NCBI RefSeq assembly: GCF_034259105.1
Contig: NZ_CP139478.1
Span: 631,001-695,000, forward strand
DNA length: 64,000 nt
Direction of reading: 5' to 3'
From: Limosilactobacillus reuteri
GTDB taxonomy: Bacteria; Bacillota; Bacilli; Lactobacillales; Lactobacillaceae
The position numbers and the translations under genes were made by a program. Numbering within the stretch: the stretch's first letter is position 1; each line of letters begins with the position of its first letter. The notes beneath the pieces were generated by a model. It was not told the DNA's origin. It made no database searches and worked only from the letters and a program-made list of their open reading frames with translations. Shown in pieces: positions 18,638-26,658 of the stretch.

Positions 18638-20644
18638 ATGGGAAAGATTCATGAATTAGATAATATTTTAGCCAATCAAATTGCTGCCGGTGAAGTAATT
18701 GAACGTCCAGCATCAATTGTAAAAGAATTAGTTGAAAATTCATTGGATGCCCATAGTCACCGTGTAGATATTATTGTTGAAAATTCTGGCTTAGACAGCG
18801 TGCGGGTGATTGATGATGGTGACGGAATCGCTGCTGAAGATATTAGGCTAGCATTTCACCGTCATGCAACCAGTAAGATTAATTCTCGCCATGACCTCTT
18901 TAAGGTGCAGACGATGGGCTTTCGTGGCGAAGCGTTACCTAGTATTGCTTCAGTTGCTGATGTAACTCTTACGACTGCTCAAGCTGGTCAAGAAGAAGGA
19001 ACAATGATTTATTTGCGGGGAGGAAAAGAATTAGTAGTGAAGCCGGCTGGTGCGCGTCAAGGAACCGATATTAAGGTAACCGACTTATTCTTTAACACTC
19101 CTGCGCGATTAAAGTACTTAAAATCACCTCAAACGGAGCTAACCAGAATTACGGATATCATTAATCGACTTGCCCTTGCTAATCCAGCGGTTGCTTTTAG
19201 CTTTACCCATAATGGGCGGGAATTATTTCGTTCGGCAGGTAATAATAATTTACAGCAAGTAGTTGCAGCAATTTATGGAGTTCAAGCAGGACGCAAGATG
19301 CTTGAAATAAGTGGTGCAGATGATGATTTTAAAGTTAGTGGTTTTGTTTCCTTACCAGAATTAACACGAGCATCACGCCAATATATAACAATCACAATTA
19401 ACCATCGGTATATTCGTAATTTTGAATTAACAAAGGCAATTATTCAGGGATATGAATCAAAACTAATGGTTGGTCGTTATCCGATCGCGGTAATTAACAT
19501 TGACCTGGACCCTGTTTTAGTTGATGTGAATGTCCATCCAGCTAAACGCGAGGTTCGTTTGAGCAAAGAACAGCAACTAATAAAATTGATTGCTGAAACG
19601 ATTCGGCAGCGAATAGCAGTTGAGAACCTAATTCCAGATGTCGATGCTGACCAATTTATTCCTAATGATGATGAGGTAGCGGACCTTGATCGCCGGTTAA
19701 AGGAAGCATCACCTGTTTATTACGCCGCCCCGATTTCGTCAGTGCCGGCAACAGAAAAGGCGGCAACTGAGATTTCAACTCCAGAAGCTGATAATCCAGC
19801 ACATGCTGACGCGCTTGATAGTGAGATTCCAGCACCGATCGTTATCCACCATCTTGAAGATTTAAATACGCCTGCAATGCAAAAATTTGATGAGCGTTAT
19901 CAAAATGAAGGTGAAGTTACGCCATTTTCTGCTCCAGTTCCCACTATGACTAAGAAGCCAGTAAAACCTTCAAATATTGAATTGGATGTTCATGATAAAC
20001 AAGATCAGCAGCAAAATCGGTTTCCTGATCTTCAATATATTGGTCAACTTCAGGGAACCTTTTTATTAGCACAAGCAGGAGATGGTCTTTACATTGTTGA
20101 CCAACATGCTGCTCAGGAGCGAATTAATTATGAGTATTACCGCCAAAAAATTGGGGAAGTGAGCGCTGATCAGCAAAATTTCTTGGTTCCGCTTGTTCTT
20201 AATTATTCGACTGTCGACGCAATGACAATTAATCAGCATCTCGATACGCTTGCAGGGGTCGGATTAGAATTAGAGTCATTTGGTCAGAATAGTTTTATTT
20301 TGCGTTCCCATCCAACCTGGTTTAAAGAGGGGCAAGAAGAAGACACGGCCAAAGAAATGATTGATTGGTTAATTAAGAATGGAAAGCTAACCGTCAAAGA
20401 ATTTCGAATGAAGACAGCGATTATGATGAGCTGTAAGCGGGCCATAAAGGCTAACCACCACCTTGATGAACGGGAAGCTAAAGCCTTGCTGAAACGGTTG
20501 CCACAATGTGAGAATCCTTTTAATTGTCCGCATGGGCGTCCGGTAACTGTTCATTTTAATGATCAGGATTTAGAAAAAATGTTTAAACGAATTCAGGATT
20601 CACACACCCCGTATGCGGATGATTTTGATGACCATGAATTTTAA
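18638..20644 (+). CDS. mutL: DNA mismatch repair protein MutL
   Basis: MutL couples MutS recognition to strand excision. The 668 residues comprise an N-terminal GHKL ATPase (ELVENSLDA, DDGDGI, MGFRGEAL), a variable linker and a C-terminal dimerisation/endonuclease domain. The endonuclease motif DQHAAQERINYE is intact near residue 488, as are the zinc-site segments SCKRAIKAN and CPHGRP near the end, so this is the nicking type found in bacteria without MutH. It begins 11 nt after mutS and ends 12 nt before ruvA, in one apparent operon. Confidence 0.97.
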   Translation: MGKIHELDNILANQIAAGEVIERPASIVKELVENSLDAHSHRVDIIVENSGLDSVRVIDDGDGIAAEDIRLAFHRHATSKINSRHDLFKVQTMGFRGEALPSIASVADVTLTTAQAGQEEGTMIYLRGGKELVVKPAGARQGTDIKVTDLFFNTPARLKYLKSPQTELTRITDIINRLALANPAVAFSFTHNGRELFRSAGNNNLQQVVAAIYGVQAGRKMLEISGADDDFKVSGFVSLPELTRASRQYITITINHRYIRNFELTKAIIQGYESKLMVGRYPIAVINIDLDPVLVDVNVHPAKREVRLSKEQQLIKLIAETIRQRIAVENLIPDVDADQFIPNDDEVADLDRRLKEASPVYYAAPISSVPATEKAATEISTPEADNPAHADALDSEIPAPIVIHHLEDLNTPAMQKFDERYQNEGEVTPFSAPVPTMTKKPVKPSNIELDVHDKQDQQQNRFPDLQYIGQLQGTFLLAQAGDGLYIVDQHAAQERINYEYYRQKIGEVSADQQNFLVPLVLNYSTVDAMTINQHLDTLAGVGLELESFGQNSFILRSHPTWFKEGQEEDTAKEMIDWLIKNGKLTVKEFRMKTAIMMSCKRAIKANHHLDEREAKALLKRLPQCENPFNCPHGRPVTVHFNDQDLEKMFKRIQDSHTPYADDFDDHEF

Positions 20645-20656
20645 GGAGGAATTACC

Positions 20657-21256
20657 TTGTACGAATACTTAACAGGCCTTGTAACCGTTGTTGCACCACA
20701 ATATATCGTTGTTGATGTTAATGGGGTTGGCTATAAATTATTAGTGGCTAACCCCTATCGTTATCAAGAGGATCGGACTAAGAAGGTCCAAGTATATGTT
20801 TACCAAGCAGTTCGTGAAGATAATATTTCCTTGTTTGGCTTCACAGATCAAAATGAAAAAAAACTATTTATGCAATTAATCAATGTTTCTGGAATTGGGC
20901 CAAAGAGTGCTTTAGCAATTTTAGCAAACCCTGATCATCAGGGACTTGTTGATGCAATTACTAATAATAATGTTAGCTATTTAACTAAGTTCCCAGGAAT
21001 CGGGAAAAAGACAGCTTCGCAAATTGTGTTAGACTTACGTGATAAGCTCACTAATGAAAGCAGCAGCTCATTATTTGCAACAACTCAGCTTACCGTTGAT
21101 GCAACAGTAAATCGTGAGTTGAAAGATGCTTTGGAAGCATTGGCCTCATTAGGATACAAGGAACGGGACATTAAAAAGGTTCAAAAGACATTAATGAAAG
21201 AAGAACAAATGGCAACTGATGAATACTTAAGACAAGCATTAAGGTTGCTTAACTAG
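20657..21256 (+). CDS. ruvA: Holliday junction branch migration protein RuvA
   Basis: RuvA tetramers bind four-way junctions and hold the RuvB motors. The 199-residue protein has the N-terminal OB-fold (starting [10 protein letters not shown]), two helix-hairpin-helix motifs ([14 protein letters not shown] near 79 and [13 protein letters not shown] near 114) and a C-terminal RuvB-binding domain. The start is TTG 20657 behind TAAGGAGGA. ruvB begins 14 nt after the stop. Confidence 0.96.
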   Translation: MYEYLTGLVTVVAPQYIVVDVNGVGYKLLVANPYRYQEDRTKKVQVYVYQAVREDNISLFGFTDQNEKKLFMQLINVSGIGPKSALAILANPDHQGLVDAITNNNVSYLTKFPGIGKKTASQIVLDLRDKLTNESSSSLFATTQLTVDATVNRELKDALEALASLGYKERDIKKVQKTLMKEEQMATDEYLRQALRLLN

Positions 21257-21270
21257 GAGGTGCAAGACTT

Positions 21271-22287
21271 GTGGAAAATGATCATGGTATTTTATCAGAT
21301 CACCCATCAGGAGAAGAAGAAAGCCAAGTGGAGATAACTCTTCGACCACAGAAACTAAGGGAATATATTGGTCAACCTAAAATCAAGCACGAACTAGAAG
21401 TATATATTAAGGCGGCCCAATCCCGGGAAGAAGCCCTTGACCATGTATTGTTATATGGTCCTCCAGGATTAGGAAAGACAACTTTAGCGATGGTAATAGC
21501 TAATGAGATGGGTGTTAATATCAAAACAACTAGTGGACCGGCGATCGAAAAGCCAGGAGATTTGGTTGCTTTATTGAATGAGCTGAAACCGGGGGATGTC
21601 CTTTTTGTTGATGAAATCCACCGGTTACCCAAAGTCGTGGAAGAAATGCTTTATTCAGCGATGGAAGATTACTATATTGATATTGTTATTGGTGAGGGAC
21701 CAACTGCGCACCCCGTTCATTTTCCCCTTCCGCCATTTACATTAATTGGGGCAACGACACGGGCCGGAATGTTATCGGCACCATTACGTGATCGTTTCGG
21801 GATCGTTGAACACATGAACTACTATACTCAAGATGAACTGACAAAAATTATTTTTCGTTCTGCCAAGATTTTCCATACTAGTATTCAAAATGAAGGGGCC
21901 CATGAACTATCTCTTCGTTCACGTGGTACGCCGCGAATCGCAAACCGCCTTTTAAAACGGGTGCGTGATTTTGCCCAGGTAGCAGGGAAACAAAGCATTG
22001 ATTCAGCAATTGTTAAGCAAGCATTATCGCTGCTCCAAGTTGATGATCGGGGCTTAGATGAGATTGATCGGAAAATGTTGTTAACGATGATCAATTTCTA
22101 CCATGGAGGTCCAGTGGGATTAAAAACAATTGCAGCAAATATTGGTGAAGAAACTAATACGATTGAAGAAATGTATGAACCATATTTGTTACAGATCGGC
22201 TTTATTAGCCGTACTCCTCGCGGCCGGTTAGTGACACCGACAGCATATGAACATTTAGGGATTGAATATCCAACTGATAAAAATTGA
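21271..22287 (+). CDS. ruvB: Holliday junction branch migration ATPase RuvB
   Basis: RuvB is the AAA+ hexameric motor for branch migration. In this 338-residue protein the Walker [10 protein letters not shown] (residues 63-71), Walker [10 protein letters not shown], sensor [18 protein letters not shown] and a C-terminal winged helix ([15 protein letters not shown]) are all present. The start is GTG 21271, 9 nt behind TAGGAGGTG. In many lactobacilli queA and tgt come next; here queA is missing and a diverged Tgt-like gene starts 12 nt downstream. Confidence 0.97.
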   Translation: MENDHGILSDHPSGEEESQVEITLRPQKLREYIGQPKIKHELEVYIKAAQSREEALDHVLLYGPPGLGKTTLAMVIANEMGVNIKTTSGPAIEKPGDLVALLNELKPGDVLFVDEIHRLPKVVEEMLYSAMEDYYIDIVIGEGPTAHPVHFPLPPFTLIGATTRAGMLSAPLRDRFGIVEHMNYYTQDELTKIIFRSAKIFHTSIQNEGAHELSLRSRGTPRIANRLLKRVRDFAQVAGKQSIDSAIVKQALSLLQVDDRGLDEIDRKMLLTMINFYHGGPVGLKTIAANIGEETNTIEEMYEPYLLQIGFISRTPRGRLVTPTAYEHLGIEYPTDKN

Positions 22288-22299
22288 TTGAGGAAAATT

Positions 22300-23388
22300 A
22301 TGAGTAAGTTAGAATTTACAATTAATCAAAGTGATGGCCAAGCACGAACCGGAATTTTGCAGATTAATGGACGACAAATTGAAACACCGGCTTTGGTTGC
22401 CAGTGGAGATGAATTAGCAAAGTTATCACCCAACCAGCTTAATCAGGCTGGTGTATGCGCAGTTAAGACAAGTGGATTAAAGCGTTGGCTAAAATATGGT
22501 TCGATGACTGAAAAATTAGGAGACCTCCACCAACTTTTTCAGTGGGATGGCCTTTTATTTGTGGACTTAGGAACTGAGGAGGCCTATCATTTAGCAAAGC
22601 CACGCGGGGAAAAACATGATGGCGTTCGTTTTCATGATCCGGTAACGGGACAACTAAAATTCTGGCAACCAGAAACTGCTCTTCAAGTTCAAGAAGCGCT
22701 CGGGGCTGATATTTTTCAAAGCTTTGACCAAGCAACAGATTATTATGCGCCAGTTGATGATTTAAAAGTAGGGGTAAGACAAACTAATGACTGGTTATCT
22801 GTTGTTAAGCCCCAAAAAGGACAAGCCCTTGGTTCAATTGTTGGTGGCGGCTTAAAAGATTTGCGGACAGCCAGTATTAAGGCGGTCGATGAGGCTGGGT
22901 TAAGCGGCTATCGTTTGAGTGGGATCCCTAGCAGCTTAGATGATCAAGAGTTTAGTCGAATCATTAATGAAATTACGCCTAAACTAGAAGAGGAAAAACT
23001 GCGCTACCTCCCTGCTGCACTTTCTTTTGACCAGCTGATAGAGGCAATTTTAGCAGGAGTTGATTTAATTGATAGTAATCTAGCAGCTAAAAAAGCGGCT
23101 AATGGGATTGCATTAGTTAATCACGGAGCGACAGTTCTTCATCTTGATCGTCAACATTTTAGCTTCGATTCACAAGTGCTTGATCGTCAATGTGCGTGTG
23201 CAACTTGTCGCGCGGGCTATTCAAGAGCATTGCTCCATAGCTTAATTACCAATCAAAGTTTTTACGGTGAACAACTTTTGCTGCAGCATAATCTGTTTAC
23301 CCTCAATAAATTAATGAGTAGTCTCCGACAAGCAATTAAAAATCATCAAACAAAAAAATTTGTTCAAGAATTATTGCAGAATCAATAG
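22300..23388 (+). CDS. Tgt-like protein with degenerate active site
   Basis: The 362-residue protein aligns end to end with tRNA-guanine transglycosylase and keeps the structural zinc site CACATC...H (about residues 302-334), SFDQ and the ALGSIVGGGLKDLR and YLPAALSFDQLIEAILAGVDLID segments. It lacks the DSGGFQ motif with the catalytic Asp: the matching stretch reads VDLGTEEAY near residue 88. GIVQGG is altered to SIVGGG and the FDCVLPTR stretch has become IDSNLAAKK. It sits between ruvB and yajC, the normal tgt position, but queA is absent. I infer that base exchange is lost and that the fold is kept for another role or is decaying. ATG 22300 follows TTGAGGA. Confidence 0.8.
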   Translation: MSKLEFTINQSDGQARTGILQINGRQIETPALVASGDELAKLSPNQLNQAGVCAVKTSGLKRWLKYGSMTEKLGDLHQLFQWDGLLFVDLGTEEAYHLAKPRGEKHDGVRFHDPVTGQLKFWQPETALQVQEALGADIFQSFDQATDYYAPVDDLKVGVRQTNDWLSVVKPQKGQALGSIVGGGLKDLRTASIKAVDEAGLSGYRLSGIPSSLDDQEFSRIINEITPKLEEEKLRYLPAALSFDQLIEAILAGVDLIDSNLAAKKAANGIALVNHGATVLHLDRQHFSFDSQVLDRQCACATCRAGYSRALLHSLITNQSFYGEQLLLQHNLFTLNKLMSSLRQAIKNHQTKKFVQELLQNQ

Positions 23389-23459
23389 AGCATATAGCTT
23401 TTTGCAGTAAAGTTTGTTAAAGTTAATATTAGTTAACTTTTTGAAGGGATGGATAAACC

Positions 23460-23924
23460 GTGAATAGTTTGAGTAGTTTTGTTCTTGGTGCTGCTTCATC
23501 TAATAATGCAAGTGGTTACTCAGGAATTATTTTAATCATCTTAATGGTAGCATTAATGTACTTCTTTATGATTCGCCCACAACAAAAGCAACGTAAAGAA
23601 CACCAAGAGATGATGAATGAATTACACCCAGGTGATGAAGTTGTTACGATTGGCCGGATGCATGGTAAGATTGATTCAATCAATAAGGCTGACCGGACAG
23701 TTACTTTAGATTGTGAAGGGATCTACCTTACTTTTGATATGGTGGCAATTGCCCGTGTTATCAAACGAGCAGATGTACCAGCTAGTGAAGCTTCCCAAGA
23801 TAATAAAGCTGTTGCTAGTTCTGCAGCTGACAGTTCTGTAGATGCTTCAGCAGATAGCGCTGCTAGTGAGTCTGCATCTGTAGCGAGTGCTAGCGATGAA
23901 CAAAAAGACAGCGAAGAAAAGTAA
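23460..23924 (+). CDS. yajC: Preprotein translocase subunit YajC
   Basis: The 154-residue protein has one N-terminal membrane helix (IILIILMVALMYFFMI, about residues 21-36) followed by the conserved RPQQKQRKEHQEMMNEL segment and a small KOW-like domain (PGDEVVTIGRMHGKI), typical of YajC, an accessory of SecDF-YidC. The last 50 residues are an Ala/Ser/Asp-rich tail that is not conserved. Start is GTG 23460 behind GAAGGGA. A terminator follows. Confidence 0.93.
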   Translation: MNSLSSFVLGAASSNNASGYSGIILIILMVALMYFFMIRPQQKQRKEHQEMMNELHPGDEVVTIGRMHGKIDSINKADRTVTLDCEGIYLTFDMVAIARVIKRADVPASEASQDNKAVASSAADSSVDASADSAASESASVASASDEQKDSEEK

Positions 23925-23932
23925 TTTAATTT

Positions 23933-23976
23933 AGATGAAAATAGTCGTAAACGAGCGAATATTTTCATCTTTTTTA
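23933..23976 (+). terminator. Terminator after yajC
   Basis: AGATGAAAATA (23933-23943) pairs perfectly with TATTTTCATCT (23960-23970), followed by six T. Confidence 0.85.
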
Positions 23977-24050
23977 TTTGGTTGTTAATCGCGTTTATTG
24001 CTATACTAAAAGATAGTGTTAAATTTTATTCGGGTAAGGAGAATAGCATA

Positions 24051-25010
24051 ATGGCAGATCCATTAACAGCAATTTTTGAACAAATCAAAAAGTACAATAA
24101 AATAATTATTCATCGGCATCAACGCCCTGATCCAGATGCAATTGGCTCACAAGTTGGCCTTGCGGAAATTTTACGGGCTTCATTCCCATACAAGCAAATT
24201 TATGTTGTAGGGAAGCATATTCCAGGGTTTGATTGGATCGGTGAGATGGATACGATTGACAATCAGACATTTGATGATGCATTAGTAATTGTTACGGATA
24301 CAGCAAATGCGCCACGAATTGATGATCGGCGCTTTGATAATGGGGACGAGCTTATTAAGATTGATCACCATCCTAATGATGAACCCTTTGGCGATATTAT
24401 GTGGGTTGAACCAGATGCTTCTAGCTGTTCTGAAATGATTTATAGTTTTTATCAACGATTTGCAAAAGAATTAACTCTTCCCCAGAAGGCTGCCCATGCC
24501 TTATATGCAGGAATTATTGGCGATACAGGTCGTTTTCTTTATCCAGCAACAACTCCTCGAACGATGCTAGTTGCAGGTTCGTTAATGGCGGCCGGCGCAA
24601 ATGCAGCGGAAATTAGTCAGCACGAAAATGAAATTACCTTACCAGTGGCCCGGTTATCAGCATACGTTTATGAAAATTTGCAGATATTAGATAATGGAGC
24701 CGCATATGTTATCTTAACCAATGAAATTTTAGAACAATTCGGATTAACTGAAGCCGGGACATCCGCAATTGTTTCTTTACCAGGTCGAATTCATGATGTT
24801 CTTGCCTGGGCGATCTTTGTAGAACAAGAAGATGGCCATTATCGCATTCGTCTCCGTTCAAAGGGGCCAACAATTAATGAATTAGCTAAGCAGCACGATG
24901 GTGGTGGACATCCCCTTGCTAGTGGCGCCAAGGCTAAAGATGAAGCAGAAATTAAACAAGTGATTGATGAATTGGACCAATTAACACAAAGTTATGCAAA
25001 CCAAAAATGA
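24051..25010 (+). CDS. nrnA: DHH-family nanoRNase/pAp phosphatase (NrnA type)
   Basis: NrnA-type enzymes degrade 2-5 nt RNAs and often 3'-phosphoadenosine 5'-phosphate or linear dinucleotides from c-di-AMP turnover. The 319-residue protein has the four DHH metal motifs, RPDPDAIGS near residue 23, TDTANAP, the signature IDHHPND near 105 and GDTGRF, followed by a DHHA1 domain with GGGHPLASGA. I chose ATG 24051 (AAGGAGA upstream) over a longer frame that begins at 23982 in the preceding terminator region. The helicase gene starts 13 nt downstream. Confidence 0.92.
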   Translation: MADPLTAIFEQIKKYNKIIIHRHQRPDPDAIGSQVGLAEILRASFPYKQIYVVGKHIPGFDWIGEMDTIDNQTFDDALVIVTDTANAPRIDDRRFDNGDELIKIDHHPNDEPFGDIMWVEPDASSCSEMIYSFYQRFAKELTLPQKAAHALYAGIIGDTGRFLYPATTPRTMLVAGSLMAAGANAAEISQHENEITLPVARLSAYVYENLQILDNGAAYVILTNEILEQFGLTEAGTSAIVSLPGRIHDVLAWAIFVEQEDGHYRIRLRSKGPTINELAKQHDGGGHPLASGAKAKDEAEIKQVIDELDQLTQSYANQK

Positions 25011-25023
25011 AAGGGAAATAGCT

Positions 25024-26397
25024 ATGAGTGATAAAAAATTTGCTGATTTTCAGTTACAACCTTATCTGTTAACAGCAATTCAAAAAATTAATTTTCGTCA
25101 ACCAACACCGGTCCAACAACGAGTAATACCAGTGATTATGGCGGGACGAAGTGTTGTTGGGCAATCAGCGACTGGTAGTGGGAAAACACATGCCTTCCTC
25201 TTACCGATTTTTTCAAAGATCAATCCAGAAGATCAAACCGTTCAAGCAGTAATTACAACTCCTAGTCGGGAATTAGCATACCAAATTTATAATGCGGCCA
25301 AGCAACTTAATAAATATGCTCCTCATCCTCTTACCATTCACAATTATGTCGGTGGTACAGATAAGCAGCATCAAGTTGACCAATTAAGCCGAAAACAACC
25401 TCAATTGGTTATTGGAACTCCAGGAAGAGTATTGGATTTAATCAAGAGTCAGGCATTGGATATTCACACAGCGAAAATGTTTGTGGTGGATGAAGCGGAC
25501 ATGACCCTAGATATGGGATTCTTGCATGAAGTTGACCAAATTGCCAGTCATTTTCCTGATGACCTTCAAATGATGGTTTTCTCAGCAACGATTCCGCAGA
25601 AACTGCGCCCATTCTTAAAAAAATATATGGAAAATCCAGTAGTTGAAGAGATTCCTACTGAAGCAGTAATTAATCCAGACGTGGATAATTGGTTAATGTC
25701 TACTAAGGGGCAGGATCGTAACCAGCTAATTTATCGTTTGCTGACTCTTGGTGAACCATATCTTGCGTTGGTATTTGCTAATACAAAAGAGCGAGCAGTT
25801 GAATTAACCCAGTACTTAGAAAATCAAGGGCTCAAAGTAGCAATGATTCATGGGGGACTAGAAGCTCGTCGTCGTAAACGGACAATGCGGCAAATCCGTG
25901 ATCTTGAATATCAATATGTTGTAGCAACTGATCTAGCAGCTCGTGGAATTGATATTGATGGAGTATCACTAGTAATCAATGACGACTTACCAACTGATCT
26001 TGAATATTTTGTTCATCGAGTTGGCCGTACCGGGCGAAATGGGATGAAGGGAACAGCCATTACCCTATATGAGCCAGCAGAAGACGATTTAATTGCTAAG
26101 CTTGAGGAGCGGGGAGTTAAATTTGTACCAAAAGAATTAAAGAATGGTCAACTAGTAACTACCCATGACCGTAATCGCCGGAAGCATTATAAGCGGCGGC
26201 AAAATGAACTCGATCCATCAATGAAGGGTTACGTAAAAAAGACTAAGAAGAAGGTTAAACCTGGTTATAAGAAACGGATTAAAAAGGCGATTAAAGAAGA
26301 TGAACAACAAAAACGGAAACTTGAATTACGGCATAAGATTCGGAAAGCTAAACGCGCCCGCCAAAAGCAACATCGCCGTGAACGAAATGCCCGTTGA
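25024..26397 (+). CDS. cshB: DEAD-box ATP-dependent RNA helicase (CshB type)
   Basis: The 457-residue protein holds a full set of DEAD-box motifs: Q motif (FADFQLQPY...PTPVQQ), GQSATGSGKT near residue 46, PSRELA, TPGRVLDL, DEAD, SAT, and in the second half DLAARGID and HRVGRTGRNG. A strongly basic C-terminal tail (from about 375) is typical of the cold-shock helicase CshB and would bind RNA. ATG 25024 follows AAAGGGA. The -35 of the alaS promoter overlaps its stop codon. Confidence 0.92.
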   Translation: MSDKKFADFQLQPYLLTAIQKINFRQPTPVQQRVIPVIMAGRSVVGQSATGSGKTHAFLLPIFSKINPEDQTVQAVITTPSRELAYQIYNAAKQLNKYAPHPLTIHNYVGGTDKQHQVDQLSRKQPQLVIGTPGRVLDLIKSQALDIHTAKMFVVDEADMTLDMGFLHEVDQIASHFPDDLQMMVFSATIPQKLRPFLKKYMENPVVEEIPTEAVINPDVDNWLMSTKGQDRNQLIYRLLTLGEPYLALVFANTKERAVELTQYLENQGLKVAMIHGGLEARRRKRTMRQIRDLEYQYVVATDLAARGIDIDGVSLVINDDLPTDLEYFVHRVGRTGRNGMKGTAITLYEPAEDDLIAKLEERGVKFVPKELKNGQLVTTHDRNRRKHYKRRQNELDPSMKGYVKKTKKKVKPGYKKRIKKAIKEDEQQKRKLELRHKIRKAKRARQKQHRRERNAR

Positions 26398-26422
26398 TTT
26401 TAAAGTAATTGTTCGCTATAAT
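26394..26422 (+). promoter_or_regulatory. Promoter of alaS
   Basis: TTGATT (26394-26399) overlapping the helicase stop codon, 17-nt spacer, perfect TATAAT (26417-26422). Confidence 0.75.
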
Positions 26423-26424
26423 AT

Positions 26425-26640
26425 GACACGTCTGGGACATGCTATAGCTAACGGAAATTTCAGAGACAGTTGGTAAGGTGTGACAACTGATTTCCTAGTT
26501 TTAGTGCTCCCCATTCGGATAATTTGATATTTAACCTTGGGTAACCAAGAAGTAAAGAGGTAAACGAATTCCATCGTTGCAAGCAGAGTGGTACCGCGTC
26601 AATCCGGCGTCTCTGATTCGCAATGGTGGTTTTTTGTTTT
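26425..26640 (+). promoter_or_regulatory. T-box leader of alaS
   Basis: The T-box AGAGTGGTACCGCG lies at 26585-26598. Terminator arms CCATCGTTGC (26571-26580) and GCAATGGTGG (26620-26629) close over an inner CAGAG/CTCTG stem and end in a T-run. In the Stem I region GCT at 26506-26508 stands next to a CCC that can pair with the GGGA at 26433-26436, so GCU (alanine) is a fitting specifier, in agreement with the downstream gene. Uncharged tRNA-Ala would favour read-through. Confidence 0.88.
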
Positions 26641-26658
26641 TTTAGAAAGGGCGATTTG

